A stretch of DNA of 34,135 bases from an uncultured Muribaculaceae bacterium (GTDB lineage Bacteria; Bacteroidota; Bacteroidia; Bacteroidales; Muribaculaceae). Made by a program: the position numbers and the translations under genes. Positions 30,901 through 34,135 of this stretch are shown here, in pieces. Every line of letters starts with the position of its first letter. Position 1 is the first letter of the stretch. The DNA is taken from the NCBI GenBank assembly GCA_910584525.1, contig CAJUAT010000027.1:1-34135 (forward strand), in the 5' to 3' direction. The notes below the pieces were generated by a model. That model made no database searches. It had not been told where the DNA came from and saw only the letters and a program-made list of their open reading frames with translations.

Positions 30901-31652
30901 CTACCCTGCCCGATGAGTTACGCCGCGGCATACAGCCTCTTCCCGGCACCCTGACGGAAGTGGAGAACATTCGCGAATCCATGAGCCATTCCCCCATAGA
31001 TGCCGCACTCTTCACGGGCGCCGACGCCACCGAAGGAGCCTTCAAGGCTTTGTCGGGCAAAGGTACCGGCCTGGTGCATATCGCCACCCATGGCTTCTAC
31101 TGGACTCGCGAAGAGGCCGACAACCGCCGCAATCTCGCATTCCTCGCCGCCGGACAGCAGTCGCATTCATATGCCGAGGAAGAGAAGGCCCTCTCACGTT
31201 CCGGCCTCCTCTTCGCCGGCGCACAGAATGCCTTGTCGGGATATACTCTCCCCGACAACTGCAACGACGGCATCCTCACCGCCCGCGAAATTGCCTCCAT
31301 CGACCTCCGTGGTCTCGACCTCGTAGTCCTCTCCGCTTGTCAGACTGGCCTCGGCGAAATTTCCGGCGACGGCGTCTTCGGCCTGCAGCGCGGTTTCAAA
31401 AAAGCCGGCGCCAATTCCCTCCTCATGAGCCTATGGAAAGTCAACGACTTAGCCACCGGCATGCTTATGACTCAGTTCTACAAACATTCTCTCGCCGGAA
31501 AATCCAAGCATGAAGCTCTCGCCCTCGCCCAGAAGTATGTCAGGGACTACGCGGTATCACGTACCGATTCCTTCGGAAACGTCAGAGTAAGCCACCCTTA
31601 TGCCTCGCCCACATTCTGGGCCGCTTTCATCCTCCTCGACGATATGGAATAA
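27984..31652 (+). CDS. Exported TPR-CHAT protease, 1222 residues
   Basis: A signal peptide (LRLTLLAIIVIGGILPVMGA, cleavage near 28) is followed by about fourteen 42-residue TPRs of the kinesin light chain type from about 45 to 660, for example YAVALGNLALFSYAAGDKK with the flanking helix. The CHAT domain occupies about 790-1222 with H1036 in IATHGFYW and C1119 in LSACQTGLG. The catalytic residues and the end FWAAFILLDDME match those of the first CHAT protein, so the two are paralogues with quite different sensor regions. It should be a TPR-controlled protease outside the cytoplasm with an unknown substrate. The helical-repeat gene 32 bases downstream is probably on the same transcript. Confidence 0.9.
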   Translation: MSYLRRYSLRLTLLAIIVIGGILPVMGAVSNVVENVDSAATEYSADDALEMQTLSSRLYNEGNYEDAFALQCDAYTIYDALYGKYQEDCAIALDNMGIIAEKLGKADDAVKYVTEALEIVEKVHGKENNQYTEYLSNLSSYLLNLARYDDAIATCSEELRITEKLYGTENENYVGVLHRLALCHYGRTEYAVALNLMNDVKNILDRLSETNNLEYAVLLAHLGWCHDHLDNFKDAIKLTEQSMTILENLYDGKHSQYASNLNNLCLYYCHLGDFSNALEYGKRSLDLYLQIEEANTLSYAVALGNVAMALDALSNYNEAIKYNLLARQFYIESGNTIHPNYATVLSNLAANYSGLGDYSKAIEISREALVNSEKLLGRQHPENITSLINIASYYAKAGDYQSAIQISRDALDIANSSHENQNTTYALCINNLSNYYSNIDDYPQAIRLVSEALEIQKRLLGTDHPDYLTSLTNLASYHQALGNYPEALRIFTEVMTTTGRVLGEYHPDYARAVNNMACLYSDYGDYPNAVSLSRKAAEIYKNVIGADHDDYAIALGNLSLHLYYAGNIDEAINVGRMSLDIRGRALGTRHPAYAVALGNLALFSYAAGDKKHAIQLTEESLKIREDCFGKQFSECVTALQNLALFAQGNGQPDAAARYAIDANNRQSEIVRTSFSSLSSAERANYWNKTSSHYHLINRITDSYPVPAMVECGYDAVLLSKGILLGTDRDFTSLITESGDSTALAIYNEMRLTRLWINSLREQPSSSTAINLDSLANVANNLEHRLIDRSKIFGDFTRNMAINWKDIRRGLGDSAVAVEFVDFPDSVGSTIYGAYVLSSAMSSPAFVHLFCQSDLDSIRPSELYRTDKLSKLLWQPLDRFIRDARVIYFSPAGNIYNIAVESLPAYDGDGLMSDRHSLYRLSSTRQLAASHSGQPVTKAALYGGMQYDVDNDVLRTDAERYPTDTFRNLAADDATLPDELRRGIQPLPGTLTEVENIRESMSHSPIDAALFTGADATEGAFKALSGKGTGLVHIATHGFYWTREEADNRRNLAFLAAGQQSHSYAEEEKALSRSGLLFAGAQNALSGYTLPDNCNDGILTAREIASIDLRGLDLVVLSACQTGLGEISGDGVFGLQRGFKKAGANSLLMSLWKVNDLATGMLMTQFYKHSLAGKSKHEALALAQKYVRDYAVSRTDSFGNVRVSHPYASPTFWAAFILLDDME

Positions 31653-31684
31653 TTTTCATTCACTCCAATCACTCCTATCACACC

Positions 31685-32869
31685 ATGACCACCACAGAAC
31701 TATCCGACTACGTCAGCAATGGTTTCGAACGAGCCAAACATGGCGACGCCTTGAACGTTTACAATGAGATCACGCCCTATTTTGACCGTGGCGAATTGCC
31801 CACCGGGCGTCATTACGCCTTCGGCTGGATCATATATTATGCCTTGCACCAAAGCACCGCCGGCCAATGGCCCGAACGCCGCAGGATGCTCGGCAACTAT
31901 CTCAAGCTCGTGCTTACCAAGCCCCACAAGCTCCATTCCATGATCCTGACCGAGGCCATACGCCTCTACCGCGACGCTCCCGACAATTTCTCAATCGTCA
32001 GATTCGTAAAACTCTGGGACCTCGCCAACCTGCGGCCCGGCGACTGGCGCCGAAAACAGCTGGAGGGCAAAACGGTCAACGCCACCGTCGAAAAGCTTGT
32101 CTCCGCTTATGTCAACGAATCCATCGACCACAACCTCCCCCTGTCCGAAGAGTTTAAAACCGTTTTCGGACGTGCCGTCAAAGATTTTGCCGACTCACCG
32201 CGGCTGCAGCGTCAACGGGCACGTCTGCTCGTCGCCGAGGGTAACCGCCGAGATGCCGCTGAAATTTACCGCCGCATACTCCCCGCTAACCGCGCGGTTT
32301 ATTACCTGTGGTCCGAACTTGCCGAACTGCTGCCCGGCCCGTCGCAACGCCGCCTCAAAGCCGCAATGCTCGCTATGGCACTCAGAACAGCCGCACATGA
32401 AGAGTTCAGAGGCAAGATACGCATAGCCATGGCCGAAACACTTGCCGCCGCAAACCAGTACGATTATGCCCTCTATGAATTGGACAAGGTCAAAGCTTTC
32501 TATACAGGCAAAAAATGGCATCTGTCGCCAGCTTTCGTCAAAGTCCGTTCATCAATCCCCGACGGCACCGTTGCCAAAGACCCGCAACCTGTCTACGACC
32601 GCCTTGTAGCCATCGCCGACAATTACGTGATGCAGATGCTCCCGGATATAGAAGTAAGCAAAGATTACCATAAGGAGGGCGGCGAATCACGATTCGGCAA
32701 AGGAAAGACCCCGGCTGCATGGCGCGTGGTGGATGTTGACGGCGACAGATATTGGCTCACGCCATCCCGTTTCGGCATCGACCCCAACCTTCCCATCGGT
32801 ACCATGCTCGTCACCAAAATCGCCGACGGCAAAATCATCCATGCCCACCTCCTCCCCGACCAGTTTTAA
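31685..32869 (+). CDS. Cytosolic helical-repeat protein of the CHAT locus
   Basis: The 394-residue protein has no signal peptide. Residues 1-290 are TPR-like helices (RLLVAEGNRRDAAEIYRR and AAANQYDYALYELDKV are clear repeats), including GWIIYYALHQ near 47-56, which recalls the N-terminal domain of TPR proteins from TOTE-type conflict systems. The last 100 residues turn to beta strands, with WRVVDVDGDRYWLTPSRFG and ending IIHAHLLPDQF, compatible with a small OB- or cold-shock-like fold. That comparison is from memory and uncertain. Together with the two CHAT genes it may form a functional set, but it would be in the cytoplasm while they are exported. Confidence 0.65.
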   Translation: MTTTELSDYVSNGFERAKHGDALNVYNEITPYFDRGELPTGRHYAFGWIIYYALHQSTAGQWPERRRMLGNYLKLVLTKPHKLHSMILTEAIRLYRDAPDNFSIVRFVKLWDLANLRPGDWRRKQLEGKTVNATVEKLVSAYVNESIDHNLPLSEEFKTVFGRAVKDFADSPRLQRQRARLLVAEGNRRDAAEIYRRILPANRAVYYLWSELAELLPGPSQRRLKAAMLAMALRTAAHEEFRGKIRIAMAETLAAANQYDYALYELDKVKAFYTGKKWHLSPAFVKVRSSIPDGTVAKDPQPVYDRLVAIADNYVMQMLPDIEVSKDYHKEGGESRFGKGKTPAAWRVVDVDGDRYWLTPSRFGIDPNLPIGTMLVTKIADGKIIHAHLLPDQF

Positions 32870-32873
32870 TAAT

Positions 32874-32973
32874 TAATCTTTGGAGCTGCGTCTGTCGCTA
32901 ATCTTTGAAGCTGCGTCTGTCGCTAATCTTTGGAGCTGCGTCTGTCGCTAATCTTTGGAGCTGCGTGTGACGG
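32874..32973. repeat. Four tandem 25-bp repeats
   Basis: Units start at 32874, 32899, 32924 and 32949 with the core AATCTTTGGAGCTGCGT. Units 1 and 3 are identical, unit 2 has one change, and unit 4 diverges at its end. The array begins five bases after the stop of the preceding gene. Each unit contains AATCTTTG, one base short of the -7 promoter consensus, and another TTAATCTTTG occurs at 33036-33045. There are no spacers, so it is a minisatellite and not a CRISPR. Confidence 0.85.
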
Positions 32974-33279
32974 CGCAAGCCGCCACAGCGAATCAGGCAG
33001 GTAGCGGCTGAGTTCTGCGTTTCCCAAAATCAGAGTTAATCTTTGATCTTTTATCGTTTATCACTACAATATCCTTTCTGCCTCGGCGTTATTTATATGT
33101 TTTACAACATAATTATCCAGCATCCTGAGGCAAGAGTGCCAGCAGGACGTTGGCGCTTTTATTCTCAATAAAAGTGTTTTTATTAACCACAAAAGACTTG
33201 ATTTTCAGGACTATTCAACAGCCTGTTGTCTCTCCTTGGGTGATTTAATTCCTGAATCGCCCACCCGGATAAGCCGCCA
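32974..33279. other. Intergenic spacer
   Basis: No open frame with recognisable content is present. The stretch holds one isolated repeat-like TTAATCTTTG (33036-33045), an AT-rich part, and a hairpin at 33156-33174. A minus-strand frame at 33183-33527 runs across the polypyrimidine tract and the lysozyme start and is not credible. Confidence 0.5.
33156..33184 (+). terminator. AT-rich hairpin with T-run
   Basis: CTTTTATT (33156-33163) and AATAAAAG (33167-33174) pair perfectly around CTC, followed by TGTTTTTATT. The stem is weak but the layout is terminator-like. It lies about 290 bases after the helical-repeat gene. Confidence 0.5.
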
Positions 33280-33331
33280 CTCTCCTCCTCTCCTTCTCTC
33301 CTTCTCTCCTTATCCTCTCTCTTTTCTCCTC
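33280..33331. repeat. Polypyrimidine tract upstream of the lysozyme gene
   Basis: All but one of these 52 bases are C or T (the exception is A at 33312). TCTCCT and CTTCTC motifs recur. The tract ends 53 bases before the lysozyme start and would be in its leader if transcription starts upstream. Such homopurine-homopyrimidine runs can form unusual DNA structures and vary in length. Confidence 0.7.
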
Positions 33332-33384
33332 GCGGCGTTACCAATCCTCGATCCTCATCCGGGGCAGGCCCAAAAAGAACTCCT

Positions 33385-33960
33385 ATGAAGAAATTGCTTT
33401 TAACACTCGGGGCAGCTCTTCTGCTTGCCCAGACATTCTCCTCGACGTTGACAACCGGCACTACGGCACATGCCGAGACAATGCCGGTGTCGCAATCCAT
33501 CGACTCCGTTGCTCTTGACACCTGCAACGCATCCTACACCGCCGCAGACTTCGAAAAGGCGGTAGAGCTCATCAAACGTTACGAGACTATTCACACGCCG
33601 GCACATTGGCCCCTGGTAGGTTATGGACACCGCGTTCAGCGAGGTGAGAAAATACCACGCCGACAGATGTCGGAAGCGGAAGCCGACGCTCTACTCCGCA
33701 AAGACCTCCAGACAATGATCGACCTCTTCGAAGGCGCCGGCAAAGACCAGCTCCTACTCGCCGTTCTCGCATACAGCGTTGGCCCTTACCGGATTCTCGG
33801 AACTTCCGAGAAATCCAAAAGCGAGATGCTGCGAAAAATCGAAGCCGGCGACCGCGAAATCCAGGACGAATATCTCTCCTACTCCCGCTACAAAGGTCGT
33901 CCGCACAAAGGTCTCCTCGAACGACGCACTGAAGAATTCAACACATTCTATATCGACTGA
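33385..33960 (+). CDS. Exported GH24-like lysozyme
   Basis: The 191-residue protein has a signal peptide ending near A30. The T4-lysozyme-type start of the active site is visible: IKRYETIH with probable catalytic E67, followed by LVGYGHRV (79-82 GYGH). The helical remainder includes the family segment LAVLAYSVGPYRI, where phage lysozymes have a similar N-x-G loop. The threonine of the classical Glu-Asp-Thr set is a valine, as in the Bacteroidales relatives I remember. It should cut peptidoglycan outside the cytoplasmic membrane, for remodelling or competition. No holin or phage structural gene is nearby, so it is a chromosomal enzyme and not a prophage endolysin. It ends in a strong terminator. 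Confidence 0.8.
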   Translation: MKKLLLTLGAALLLAQTFSSTLTTGTTAHAETMPVSQSIDSVALDTCNASYTAADFEKAVELIKRYETIHTPAHWPLVGYGHRVQRGEKIPRRQMSEAEADALLRKDLQTMIDLFEGAGKDQLLLAVLAYSVGPYRILGTSEKSKSEMLRKIEAGDREIQDEYLSYSRYKGRPHKGLLERRTEEFNTFYID

Positions 33961-33987
33961 TTATCAAGTATCAGCTGATTATCAATT

Positions 33988-34052
33988 GAAGTTGTCTCTA
34001 CTAATTTACGTTTATTCATAAACATAAAAATTAGTCGAGACAACTTCTTTTT
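33988..34052 (+). terminator. Strong long-stem terminator after the lysozyme gene
   Basis: GAAGTTGTCTC (33988-33998) and ACTAATTT (34000-34007) pair with AAATTAGT (34028-34035) and GAGACAACTTC (34037-34047), followed by five T. The near symmetry means it could act in both directions. Nothing recognisable follows to the end of the window. Confidence 0.9.
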
Positions 34053-34135
34053 AAACTCTCCTCCCTGTTTATTGTTTTTTTATTAAGTACATGACAAAAA
34101 TTTGAACACATCGAATTTCGGCTTGTAGAGCGGTC

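Noticed and set aside
32874..32973. CRISPR array
   Set aside because: The 25-bp units are directly joined with no unique spacers, and no cas gene is near.
33385..33960. Prophage endolysin
   Set aside because: The protein has a signal peptide, its own terminator, and no holin or structural phage genes nearby.

Overview
The window looks like a chromosomal segment of a gut Bacteroidales, most likely of the Muribaculaceae type. The evidence is repeated Bacteroidota-type promoters (-33 TTTG, spacer of about 20, -7 TAnnTTTG), a secreted GH13 amylase and a BspA-like leucine-rich-repeat protein with C-terminal tails of the type IX secretion kind, a membrane-tethered TPR/LuxR regulator, and giant exported TPR-CHAT proteins. 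No rRNA, tRNA or CRISPR array was seen. The family assignment is an inference from gene content.

Left part (1-8.6 kb). After about 0.75 kb of unexplained sequence comes an AbiE-type toxin-antitoxin pair. Its promoter carries two 17-bp palindromes, and its toxin appears to lack the C-terminus. An internally deleted IS630 element then separates a good orphan promoter from a large secreted alpha-amylase, whose start codon abuts three 21-bp tandem repeats. Beyond the amylase terminator lies a relic of an Rnl2-type RNA ligase, then a tripartite hipB-hipS-hipT operon with paired operators and a fourth small gene of unknown function.

Middle part (8.6-20 kb). This holds unknown secreted and membrane proteins, a single-PAS protein, a MITE related to the IS630 remnant, a second kinase toxin operon (hipB-hipA, with HipA not split), a minimal four-helix b-type cytochrome-like protein, the TPR/LuxR regulator divergent from the BspA-like protein, and a translationally coupled trio: stand-alone adenylation domain, GNAT acetyltransferase and alpha/beta esterase. 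The trio has no carrier protein.

Right part (20-34 kb). A McrBC restriction operon on the minus strand is led by a small XRE protein resembling restriction controller proteins; its mcrC is broken into two frames. Divergently, a consensus promoter drives a 48-residue, extremely acidic microprotein and then a 1520-residue exported TPR-CHAT protein. A second promoter drives a 1222-residue exported TPR-CHAT protein followed by a cytosolic helical-repeat protein. A 25-bp tandem repeat, a polypyrimidine tract and a secreted GH24-like lysozyme finish the window.

Taken together this is a defence and conflict island (AbiE, HipBST, HipBA, McrBC, CHAT proteases) interspersed with exported glycan and surface functions. 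The least explained parts are the CHAT/microprotein locus, the carrier-less adenylation trio and the small genes attached to the toxin-antitoxin operons.
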